33,432 nt of DNA from Desulfobacterales bacterium (GTDB taxonomy: Bacteria > Desulfobacterota > Desulfobacteria > Desulfobacterales > C00003060), in the NCBI GenBank assembly GCA_023129535.1, contig JAGMBW010000046.1, positions 1 through 33,432 of the forward strand, read 5' to 3'. How positions within the stretch are numbered: position 1 is the stretch's first letter; every line of letters starts with the position of its first letter. The notes below the pieces were generated by a model. The model ran no database searches. It was not told the origin of the DNA and worked only from the letters and a program-made list of their open reading frames with translations. A program made the translations under genes and the position numbers. This document shows, piece after piece, positions 1-7,275 of the stretch.

Positions 1-155
1 ATGCGCTCGCTTTTGCGGTTCAAGTACAACATATTCAAAGAGAAGACCTCCTTTGCTGATGTTTCTGATCTGACCGAGCTTCCCGTGGTCTTGTCTCACA
101 GATGCAAAGCTGTTATCTGGTGCTGAATATCTCTCAAATCCTCAATTCGCAATTC
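1..155. other. Left-edge noncoding stretch starting in a REP-like repeat
   Basis: The first 22 bases are identical to 16836-16857, the end of the REP-like cluster upstream of the CBS-domain gene, so the window appears to open inside another copy. A frame open from base 1 to a TGA at 124-126 could be the 3' end of a gene or chance; I do not recognise the peptide. The rest, downstream of the kinase gene stop, holds short-word repetition (caattcgcaattcctaatcc) and no visible terminator. Confidence 0.4.
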
Positions 156-1424
156 CTAATCCTTACCTTTCCCTTTGTAATAATAGTCTCGATACTTGTA
201 GTAATAGCTGTAGTAATGTTTTTCTTCCTTTGGATTCATCCGGTTTAAGACAAATCCCAGGATGGGTGCGTTGATCTGCTTGAGCTGGTCAACGGCCTTA
301 TGGATGATGGCCCGGTTGGCAGCTCCGCCACGCACCACCATAATTACGCCGTCTGCAAAGGCCGAAAGGATCGAGGCATCGCTTACAGAGGTTACCGGCG
401 GCGAATCGATGATCAAGACCTCATAGTCGAACGTATCCTTGAGTATGTTCATAAGCGCAGCCATCCGCCTTGAACCAAGCACCTCGGACGGATTCGGGGG
501 TTTGGAACCACCGGGCAAGGCATGGAGGTTCTTTACATCCGTCTCGATGGTCGAAGAGGCTATCTGCTTGCAAAGGAAGGGTCGTATGCGTAGGCCGGGC
601 ACTTCATCCGTCAGAATATCTCCCAATCTAATCGGGTCGATGATCTCCCGCTCGTACATCACGTGCGAACTTTTTTCAAAACTGTACTTACCGTCTGAAA
701 GGTTGAAGGCCCGACTCAGGCTGTCGATGATTTGAAGCCTGATGGGGCCTCTCAAATGGTCAGGGGTCACGATGCCCATGTTAAGCAGGATGAAACCGAG
801 CCGCTGTCCGGTCTCGGCCACCCTGTTCAGGGCTTCTTTTGCCTGCTCTTCAGTGATTCTGCCGCTGCTGATGAGTACAGAGGCAAGGCGCTTGTCTTTG
901 GGGCGGCCTTTCCAGACCGATGAAACCAGCTTCCCCTTATGAAAGAAAAATCGATAGGCATCGTTATTGTCGGCTACAGTGAGGGTGCCGGTCTTTTCCT
1001 GAAGGTCGATCAGGGTCATGAGATCGCCCATGCTGAGACTGCCGAGGGGACCCTTTTCCACAGGGGTATCAAAGGTTTCAGAGATCAGGCTTGAGACACC
1101 TTTTTTCGGATCAGAGGGAAACAAATCCTTAAAAGTCGCACGCCTTAGGTCACACTCAATAAGAAGGACTTTCTGGCCTGAAAAGGCAAGGGACTCGGCA
1201 AGGTTCACTGCCACGGTGGTCTTTCCCTCCTCAGGGACGGCCCCTGTGACCAGGATGGCTTTTATCGCGGTATCGAGCCTGGCAAACCGGATGTTTGCCC
1301 TGAGCGTGTTGAATGCCTCTGCGAAATGGGATATGAGGCTGAAATCCGCATGACGGGGTATGGACGGGCGGTTGCCCTTTTTAGACCTGGAAGACGTTTT
1401 TTTAGAAAAGAAGGGTATTTTCAT
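156..1424 (-). CDS. BY-kinase (CpsD/CapB/Wzc-C type) with inserted PATAN/DUF4388-like domain
   Basis: This is a cytoplasmic tyrosine autokinase that would control polysaccharide polymerisation and export with the Wzz-like partner encoded just upstream. Walker A is at residues 60-71 (TGAVPEEGKTTV), the A' motif at about 87-95 (LLIECDLRR) and Walker B at about 336-343 (LIIDSPPV). A tail of nine clustered tyrosines (HYYSYYYKYRDYYYK) is the usual autophosphorylation site. In ordinary family members A' is followed within about 30 residues by the NLxVLPaG strand. Here residues about 122-285 intervene and resemble PATAN/DUF4388 (GDLMTLIDLQEKTGTLTV, then FFHKGKLVSS) with GspE_N-like helices (LASVLISSGRITEEQ). 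The family then resumes at NLHALPGGSKPPNPSE. The A' motif has E where D is normal. The start overlaps the upstream stop as ATGA, implying translational coupling. The kinase family is secure; the insert's identity is by motif only. Confidence 0.92.
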   Translation of the reverse strand: MKIPFFSKKTSSRSKKGNRPSIPRHADFSLISHFAEAFNTLRANIRFARLDTAIKAILVTGAVPEEGKTTVAVNLAESLAFSGQKVLLIECDLRRATFKDLFPSDPKKGVSSLISETFDTPVEKGPLGSLSMGDLMTLIDLQEKTGTLTVADNNDAYRFFFHKGKLVSSVWKGRPKDKRLASVLISSGRITEEQAKEALNRVAETGQRLGFILLNMGIVTPDHLRGPIRLQIIDSLSRAFNLSDGKYSFEKSSHVMYEREIIDPIRLGDILTDEVPGLRIRPFLCKQIASSTIETDVKNLHALPGGSKPPNPSEVLGSRRMAALMNILKDTFDYEVLIIDSPPVTSVSDASILSAFADGVIMVVRGGAANRAIIHKAVDQLKQINAPILGFVLNRMNPKEEKHYYSYYYKYRDYYYKGKGKD

Positions 1425-2944
1425 ATCCGACTCTTGACTCCTGAGACATCGTGGACAACGGTCAGCACAGGAAGCCCAAATTGGCGCTCAATGTCTTCCG
1501 GGTTCCGCACTGTCTGGTCCAGATACTCGAAGAAAAAGGCAAGACCAGTCCCCATGGTCAGGCCCACGATTATGGCAAGGAGGATATTGAGCTTCTTCTT
1601 TGGTTTGATCGGTGCTCCTGGAACCTCGGCCCTGTCAACAATCCGGATATTGCCGGTCTTCATCTCCTCTGTGATGGAGGTCTCCTTAAACCGCTTGATC
1701 AACAAGTCATACATCTGCCTGGCGCTTTCGGCTTCTCTATACAGCACCCCGAATTCAATCGCTTTCTGGTTCAATTCGAGGGATTCCTGCTTCTGTTTTG
1801 CAAGGGAGTTCCTTAATGACCTTTCCCTTGCCAGCGCTACCTCATATTCGTTCTTCAAAGAGCCGACCACCTTTTGAATCTCGCGTTGCTTCCGGTTTTC
1901 AAGGGTGGCAAGCTCGGCCTTGATTGCTATGATTTGTGGATGGTTCTTGCCATATTTTTCGGATAGCTCTGAGAGCCTCTTTGAAAGCTCCACCTCGCTC
2001 TGTTTGATAGTCCGGATCAGCTCGCTATTCAGGATTTCAGGGATGGAATCAAGCTTCCCCTTTGACTTCATGAGCCGTCTTGTCTGTTCGTGGCGGGTCT
2101 CAGCCTCTACCCGCCTTGCCTCCGCCGCAATCACCTGGCTGTTTAGTTCAGCTAATTTTTGGGCCGTTATCTTCTCGGTATCACTCGAAAAATCAGTTAT
2201 GATCCCATGCTGCTCCTTATATTTTTGAAATCTCACTTCAGCGGCCTCAACCTTCTTCCTCTCCTCTTGAATCCGTCTGTCGAGCCACGTCACCGCATCC
2301 TGTGCTGCCTTGAGCTTGGTCTCTAAGTTCTGGTCAATATAGGTCTGGGCAAGGGTATTGGCTATCTTTGTGGCCAGCACCGGGTCTTTTGCATCAAAAT
2401 TCACGTTTACAAGCCTGCTGTTTCTTATGGGCTCAACCTTGATCCTTCCGATAAAACCTGACACCAAAGACGAGTCTGAATCGACCTGGTCAAATCCATC
2501 ACCCCCACCTGGCCTCTTTTCTGTCTTAAATAAGCAGACAATCGACTTTTGCCAGGAAGCCACGGTTTCGCTGATCGATCTTTTCATGTTCGAAAAGAGA
2601 TCATCCTTCGGTGGTGGGAAAAACTCCTCACTTTCGTGTAACTTAAGCCTTCTTATAACATCCCTGGCAATCGACCTGCTTTCGATGATCTTGTACTGGG
2701 TCTGGTAATAATCTGTCCCGGAAGCATCAACAGACATCACCTCCTGGATGGAGACCACGTTCGGGTTTTCCTTCTCTATGATCAGCTTTACTGTGGCCCT
2801 GTATATAGGCGTCGCGGTCAGGGTCGCAATGGCCACAGTGACCACAATGATGCTGAAACAGGTGATAATGGTCCACCTGCGCTTCATGATTACCCAAAGG
2901 TAATCCCTCAAGTTTATCTCTTGTTCCGTATCTTCTTCCATCAT
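1421..2944 (-). CDS. Wzz/GNVR-type polysaccharide chain-length determinant (co-polymerase)
   Basis: An inner-membrane polysaccharide co-polymerase that sets chain length and recruits the BY-kinase. There is an N-terminal transmembrane helix at about residues 24-44 (Wzz domain) and a long periplasmic coiled-coil region rich in E/K/R/Q. The GNVR-like segment comes near the end, then a proline-containing PGAPIKPKKK motif leading into a second transmembrane helix at about 453-473. The C-terminus after it (DQTVRNPEDIERQFGLPVL) is the conserved link to the kinase. The length of 507 residues fits the XrtA/EpsL-type chain-length family. An AGG-containing Shine-Dalgarno sequence lies about 5 bases upstream of tandem ATGs. 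The gene is 26 bp downstream of the Wza-like gene and overlaps the kinase by 4 bp, so the three are almost certainly co-transcribed. Confidence 0.93.
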   Translation of the reverse strand: MMEEDTEQEINLRDYLWVIMKRRWTIITCFSIIVVTVAIATLTATPIYRATVKLIIEKENPNVVSIQEVMSVDASGTDYYQTQYKIIESRSIARDVIRRLKLHESEEFFPPPKDDLFSNMKRSISETVASWQKSIVCLFKTEKRPGGGDGFDQVDSDSSLVSGFIGRIKVEPIRNSRLVNVNFDAKDPVLATKIANTLAQTYIDQNLETKLKAAQDAVTWLDRRIQEERKKVEAAEVRFQKYKEQHGIITDFSSDTEKITAQKLAELNSQVIAAEARRVEAETRHEQTRRLMKSKGKLDSIPEILNSELIRTIKQSEVELSKRLSELSEKYGKNHPQIIAIKAELATLENRKQREIQKVVGSLKNEYEVALARERSLRNSLAKQKQESLELNQKAIEFGVLYREAESARQMYDLLIKRFKETSITEEMKTGNIRIVDRAEVPGAPIKPKKKLNILLAIIVGLTMGTGLAFFFEYLDQTVRNPEDIERQFGLPVLTVVHDVSGVKSRI

Positions 2945-2970
2945 ATTAACCTAATCCTACATCTGGCATC

Positions 2971-4005
2971 CTAAAAAAAACTCTCCGGCACAACAATAAT
3001 ATCATTCGGCTTCAAGAGAATATCCTGGGCCTTTTTCCCTTCACCTGTAATCTCGTCGACTCTCACATGAATGATCTTTTCAACGCCATCTTCTATCCTG
3101 ATGATCTTGGTGCGATTTCGAGCCGCAATCCTCGTGAACCCCCCTGCCATCCCAATCGCCTCGACAAGTGTGATGTCCCTGTCTTTAATCACGTAATCCC
3201 CTGGATTCTTGACCTCGCCTATCATAAATACCTTGTCGGCCTTGGGGATATAGATGACATCCTTGTCAAACACCTGAAGGTTGGAAAGGGGGTCCTCGCC
3301 ATCCAGAAGCCGGCGAAGGTGGATGTCAATCCCTATCTTTTCACCCTTAGCGCCACCGACACTCTCGGTCCTTAAAATGGTAATCTTGTTCCCACCCTCT
3401 GCAAAATCGACGCCCCCTGCCCTCGATATAACCTCCAGCACCCTTTCTGAGGCCCTCAGCTCATAGCTCCCCGGCCTTTCCACAGCGCCGAGTATGAGGA
3501 CTTTTTTGCTTAAATACTCCTTCACAAGGACTGAGACATGAGGATTGACGAGAAATTGCCCTTCGGCCAGCCTGACGGCAATCATGTTTTCTATCTCAGC
3601 CGTGGTTTTATCTGCAACCTTGACTCTCCCGATCAAGGGAAATGTAATATACCCGTCTGCCGAAACACGCACTGCATCCCGCGAAAGGTCCGGTTCTTCA
3701 TAAACGATAATGCCCAGCACATCATAGCCCCCCGCCGTGTAATCAAGGGCGTCTGAACTTTCGAGCCCCCCCTGCCTTTCAAGATATTCACGGGCTGAGA
3801 TGTGTGGTGCTTTCTTAATCACATGATTGATCTCAGAACTTATTCCTTTTCCCTTTTGAGCCTCTTTTATCCTGGCGATCTCTGCCCGTTCGGTATCGTG
3901 AAGGGAACTCAGGTCATCATGAACGGTGGCAACGCGGACAACTTCGCCCCCACCGCACGCCCCTACAAAAAAGCAAAATAGTGTGAAAAGGATAACGCGG
4001 ATCAT
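2971..4005 (-). CDS. Wza-like polysaccharide export lipoprotein (Poly_export + SLBB)
   Basis: An outer-membrane export channel subunit for surface polysaccharide. The N-terminus is a lipoprotein signal peptide with Cys17 as the lipidation site (FFVGAC). The Poly_export domain follows at about residues 90-175 (YDVLGIIVYEEPDLSRDAVRV, SADGYITFPLIGRV). Two SLBB beta-grasp repeats come next, the first starting VLILGAVERPGSYEL and the second VFMIGEVKNPGDYVI. The 344-residue length is typical. It lies directly upstream of the Wzz-like gene and 106 bp downstream of the outer-membrane barrel gene, with a terminator-like hairpin in that gap. Either read-through or a promoter of its own must drive it. 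I find no missing motif. Confidence 0.94.
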   Translation of the reverse strand: MIRVILFTLFCFFVGACGGGEVVRVATVHDDLSSLHDTERAEIARIKEAQKGKGISSEINHVIKKAPHISAREYLERQGGLESSDALDYTAGGYDVLGIIVYEEPDLSRDAVRVSADGYITFPLIGRVKVADKTTAEIENMIAVRLAEGQFLVNPHVSVLVKEYLSKKVLILGAVERPGSYELRASERVLEVISRAGGVDFAEGGNKITILRTESVGGAKGEKIGIDIHLRRLLDGEDPLSNLQVFDKDVIYIPKADKVFMIGEVKNPGDYVIKDRDITLVEAIGMAGGFTRIAARNRTKIIRIEDGVEKIIHVRVDEITGEGKKAQDILLKPNDIIVVPESFF

Positions 4006-4055
4006 GATTTTTTATTTATATACTACCTTTAACCTATGTTCAACTGAAAATACAC

Positions 4056-4083
4056 AAAAAAAGGGGCCGTCTCAGCCCCCTTT
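4056..4083 (-). terminator. Rho-independent terminator or attenuator after the barrel gene
   Basis: Read on the minus strand, an AAAGGGGGC arm, a 7-base loop and a GCCCC arm are followed by seven T. It lies about 30 bp past the stop of the barrel gene and 50 bp before the Wza-like gene, inside what otherwise looks like one operon. It may reduce rather than stop transcription into the export genes. Confidence 0.7.
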
Positions 4084-4111
4084 CCCTAACCATAATCTAT
4101 CTAAAAAAGGT

Positions 4112-5371
4112 TTAAAACACAGCGCTTATCTTAATCGTCCCCTTATTCACGGTATATTCATTCTGGTCGTAGTTTGAGTCTCTATCCTTGTATTCATAAT
4201 CGAGAGATGCCTTGAGCCATGCTTGAATCCTGTACTCTACCCCTATCTGGCAAGTATAAGTATCGTCGGTCCGTTCTTTCTCGCCCGGGTGCGCATCATA
4301 CTCATTTTCCCCGTACTCAAAACCAAGGTTCAGGTAAAATCGTTCAACCAGTGCTTGATTCAGGCCAAGCCCAACTGCCGTATCTGTATAGTAATTGCTG
4401 GTTGTTGCCGTAGATTGCTTAATTGACCGCATAACCTTTGCTCTTAACCTGGTCTTTTCACTCGCTCTATACAACAGCCTGGTCTCTGCTACCCACGTGT
4501 CTTCGTCTTCGTACTTATTGCCAGCCGGGTCGCGATCATTGTCATACGCCTTATCTCCCCAACCAAATTTCACGTCCCCGCTAATCTTGGCACCGGGATC
4601 CCAGTGCAAACCGATAAGATAATCATTCAATTTATAATTCTCTGATGTTTCGCTGCTATAGGTGTCGCCTGCATATACGGCGCCATCCTCCTGTCCCGTA
4701 TAGTCGCGCTCAGTGCGGCGATACTGGACCAAAACTGAGGTCTTGGGCATAAACTTGTAATAAAACGTGCCGCCGTAAATATGGTCCTTTTTATCCTGCC
4801 ACTCGTCTTCAGAACGATCAAACTCTTCTACAAAATTCCTGTATTGGGCCTCGATGGTAAAGCGGTCCGCAAACTCATACCCACCAGAGACGTTGACAGT
4901 GTTGTTCCAGCGCTCGACCTTTGGCACGCCCAGGCCGTATTCCTCTGCAGTTCCGTAAGGATCCTCGGTGTCAATGTAACGGTCGTCGGCCTTCAGATAA
5001 AGGCCCAGGGGCGATTTGAGACCAAAACCTCCCGTCACGGTGTGCATCTCATAGTTATTGTCGTCATTGTCAGTATAGGCAACGAGATCAACTTCATAGC
5101 CTGCATTTACATAATTTCCGGGCTCCCCCCTGAAAGAAAATCCGATCCCGGGCGTCACCGTATTGATATAGTCCGACTCCTCATCTATTGGGCCATCTCC
5201 TGGGACAAGATAGATATTATCATTTAGCTCACCCTTGTATGCAACCTTTGGCGTCACTTTTACCTTGCCAATGCGTATGTTCCCCTGGGCAAAAGCCGGC
5301 ACAGGACGACAAAACAGGGCCAAACTGCCCACCAGTATCAGACAAAGAGCGGCTGTCATTGATCTCTTCAT
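4112..5371 (-). CDS. Outer-membrane beta-barrel protein of the polysaccharide locus
   Basis: A secreted beta-barrel of about 419 residues, resembling the outer-membrane proteins found in XrtA/EpsL-type polysaccharide loci (BBP2/TIGR03016-like by impression). The signal peptide is MKRSMTAALCLILVGSLALF... ending PVPAFAQ. The mature part is many alternating aromatic/polar strands with YEF, DYEYKDR and similar turns, and it ends in ...ISAVF with the C-terminal Phe expected for BAM recognition. The track ORF begins at 5398. I place the start at 5371 because GGAGG stands 5 bases before that ATG and the signal peptide begins there. It is 51 bp downstream of the FecR-domain gene, on the same strand. 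Likely role: partner or outer pore for the exported polysaccharide. Substrate unknown. Confidence 0.85.
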   Translation of the reverse strand: MKRSMTAALCLILVGSLALFCRPVPAFAQGNIRIGKVKVTPKVAYKGELNDNIYLVPGDGPIDEESDYINTVTPGIGFSFRGEPGNYVNAGYEVDLVAYTDNDDNNYEMHTVTGGFGLKSPLGLYLKADDRYIDTEDPYGTAEEYGLGVPKVERWNNTVNVSGGYEFADRFTIEAQYRNFVEEFDRSEDEWQDKKDHIYGGTFYYKFMPKTSVLVQYRRTERDYTGQEDGAVYAGDTYSSETSENYKLNDYLIGLHWDPGAKISGDVKFGWGDKAYDNDRDPAGNKYEDEDTWVAETRLLYRASEKTRLRAKVMRSIKQSTATTSNYYTDTAVGLGLNQALVERFYLNLGFEYGENEYDAHPGEKERTDDTYTCQIGVEYRIQAWLKASLDYEYKDRDSNYDQNEYTVNKGTIKISAVF

Positions 5372-5422
5372 GGCTTCCTCCACCACCCGTTTAATCAAAC
5401 AAGGTAATGCAGACCTCTACCG

Positions 5423-6853
5423 TTAACGGGTTACAAAACTGACATAATTGCCGAGTTCCGCACTCGGACTCGCCTCGGTTGTCGTTGTTGTTTCCGTGGT
5501 CTCGGTTGTTTCGGTCTCGGTTGTTTCGGTCTCCGTTGTTTCGGTCTCTGCGACCGGCACCTCAGTAGTCGTGACCTCGGTGGTCGTGACCTCGGTGGTC
5601 GTCACCTCGGTGGTCGTGGCCGCTGTTGTGGTGGCCGCTGTGGTTGTTGGCACTGTGGTGGTAACTGTGACATCCTCGTCTTCTATAACTGTGGTGAGAT
5701 CTCCTTGTCCCTCATCGACCTCCTTCTCTAGCTCGTCGACCTCCCTCTTTAGCTCGTCGACCTCCCTCTCTTGCTCCGTCACATCCTCCCCAATAGTCTT
5801 TCCGTCAACGACATCTTTTAACGCCTCAACAAGTTCGCTCTCCTTTTTGGCCAGATCCGCAACTTTCGTAGCCTGCTTTATTGCAGCATCTACAGTCGTC
5901 TGGCTGTCCTGGTCTATTGCAGATACAACCACATTTATGAGATCTGTTGTAACTGTCACGGCATTCTTAGCGGCTTCGATGGATGCTGCCGCAGCTTCAA
6001 GCGCGGTAACAGCTGCGTCTGAGGCTACCTTTGCCTCCTTAGCAACAGCATCATCCGCATTATCAACCAGGGCATCTGCTTCATTTTTTGACTCCTTAGC
6101 CGTCTGACTGGCCGCTTCTGCTGCTGCTAATGCCGCCTGGGCCTTTTGCTGTTCGGCCTTTACCTTGTCTTCGTCAGTAACCGCTTCTTTCATTGCATCA
6201 ACAGCAGCACCGGCTGCTTCAGCAGCGGCCTTAGCAGCAACGGTGGCAACCAATGCAGCCCGCTGGGCCGGCGTTCTATCTGCAATCTCCCGGGGAAGGT
6301 CTGGCGCCTCACCTGCTAAAACCTCACCAACCGTGAACCAGGTACCATCAATAACTACGCCGTATGCGTTGCCCTCAGGGTCAACGCCAAAGGATATGTC
6401 AGTCCCCCTCAAGGCTGCAACCGCCGTTGGTGCCTCAAACCGGGTCTCTCTTTTCTTGGAGAATTCTTCTTTGTACCTGGTCTTTCCGAGCAGGACCCTG
6501 ATGCGCCGCTCCTTGACCGTTTTTTTGAAAATGAACCCTTTCTTAACGTCCCTTTCAATAATTTTTATATTCGAGTTAGGCTCAATGTTCAATTCACTCC
6601 CATCATGAAATACCACATAAGCTGTGCCCTGCCTGCTGACAACCTTGTCACCCGTATACAGAGTGACATCCTTCACATAGGCTGTCCCCCACTTTCCGTT
6701 ATTCTTGATAAGTACCTCACCGGTGAAATCCTTTAAGGTGGCGATGCCTTTCACCTGAGCATAGGCAGGGGAGATCAAAAGGGGAAGAGCGACTAAAATA
6801 GCAAGAGAAACAAATCCTTTTGCGGCCCAACCGGACGGTTTATAGGTTTTCAT
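5423..6853 (-). CDS. Secreted FecR-domain protein with Ala-rich coiled coil and Thr/Glu repeat tail
   Basis: The signal peptide ends ISPAYAQ near residue 33. A FecR domain covers about 38-185 (GDKVVSRQGTAYVVFHDGSE, then FEAPTAVAALRGTDISF). After it comes an alanine-rich, probably helical region to about residue 370, with a short E/V/D heptad stretch (REVDELKREVDELEKEVDE). The tail is low-complexity Thr/Glu/Val (TTTEVTTTEVTTTEV, TETTETETTETETT), encoded by near-perfect 15-bp repeats. This is the free-standing FecR type seen with CHASE2 cyclases and surface proteins, not the TonB anti-sigma type: no anti-sigma segment is visible. The tail could span the cell wall or surface or be O-glycosylated; both are inference. 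The start is supported by AGGAG about 6 bases upstream. It heads the barrel-Wza-Wzz-kinase series. Confidence 0.85.
   Translation of the reverse strand: MKTYKPSGWAAKGFVSLAILVALPLLISPAYAQVKGIATLKDFTGEVLIKNNGKWGTAYVKDVTLYTGDKVVSRQGTAYVVFHDGSELNIEPNSNIKIIERDVKKGFIFKKTVKERRIRVLLGKTRYKEEFSKKRETRFEAPTAVAALRGTDISFGVDPEGNAYGVVIDGTWFTVGEVLAGEAPDLPREIADRTPAQRAALVATVAAKAAAEAAGAAVDAMKEAVTDEDKVKAEQQKAQAALAAAEAASQTAKESKNEADALVDNADDAVAKEAKVASDAAVTALEAAAASIEAAKNAVTVTTDLINVVVSAIDQDSQTTVDAAIKQATKVADLAKKESELVEALKDVVDGKTIGEDVTEQEREVDELKREVDELEKEVDEGQGDLTTVIEDEDVTVTTTVPTTTAATTTAATTTEVTTTEVTTTEVTTTEVPVAETETTETETTETETTETTETTTTTEASPSAELGNYVSFVTR
5476..5655 (-). repeat. In-gene tandem 15-bp repeats encoding Thr/Glu-rich tail
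   Basis: Plus-strand units such as gtggtcgtgacctcg and gttgtttcggtctcg recur in tandem inside the 3' third of the FecR-domain gene. Because the unit is a multiple of three, copy-number change keeps the frame, so tail length may vary between strains. Confidence 0.8.
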
Positions 6854-6870
6854 CGCGTTCTCCTGTGGTT

Positions 6871-7188
6871 AGTGGTAATCCTGAAAAATTTTTCGCTTCT
6901 GGGTAGCATAAAAACAATTTATTGTCAAGGCAAAAAATAATAGTTCACCCATGGAAAAATATAGAGCAGTGTATGCCTGCCCTGGCGCTTCGGCATACTA
7001 TCCTTAGAGCTGTTCCGATAACGCTATAGTGGTAATCCTGAAGAAACATTTTGTGAGGTTAAGGTGGCATAACAACAATTTAATGTCAAGGCAAAAAATA
7101 ATAGTTCAGCCATGGAAAAATATAGAGCAATGTGTACCTGCCCTGGCGCTTCGACATACTATCCTTAGAGCTGTTCCGATAACGCTAT
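6871..7188. repeat. Tandem direct duplication of the intergenic/promoter region (157 + 161 bp)
   Basis: Copy 1 (6871-7027) and copy 2 (7028-7188) both begin agtggtaatcctga and end gttccgataacgctat. Long identical blocks lie between them, for example gtcaaggcaaaaaataatagttca and actatccttagagctgttccgataacgctat. They fill the space between the divergent fecR and transglutaminase-like genes. Each copy carries, on the minus strand, the hexamer TTGACA reading toward fecR. Confidence 0.88.
6900..6928 (-). promoter_or_regulatory. Possible sigma-70 promoter of the FecR-domain gene
   Basis: On the minus strand TTGACA (6923-6928) is a perfect -35 hexamer. The -10 is poor: TACCCA at 17-bp spacing, or TATGCT at 12. 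The TTGACA also occurs in the second duplicate at 7084-7089. Placement upstream of a minus-strand gene is right, but the weak -10 keeps this tentative. Confidence 0.3.
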
Positions 7189-7275
7189 ATCGGAACCATT
7201 GTGGATCTCTTGAGTAACACTAAAGGTTTTTGTCAAACGTTCCGATATGAAGAGCGGTTGAAAGGTATATTTACC

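Noticed and set aside
6165-6260. LapG-type cleavage site (xAAG) in the FecR-domain protein, as substrate for the neighbouring peptidase
   Set aside because: An EAAG is present in an alanine-rich stretch, but LapG sites are normally TAAG/PAAG/AAAG near the N-terminus of type I secreted adhesins, and chance matches in such composition are expected.
5448-6608. Plus-strand ORFs of 219 and 147 codons opposite the FecR-domain gene
   Set aside because: They are antisense shadows of a low-complexity, repeat-coded region; the peptides are Ser/Val/Thr runs, while the minus strand has a signal peptide, FecR domain and ribosome site.
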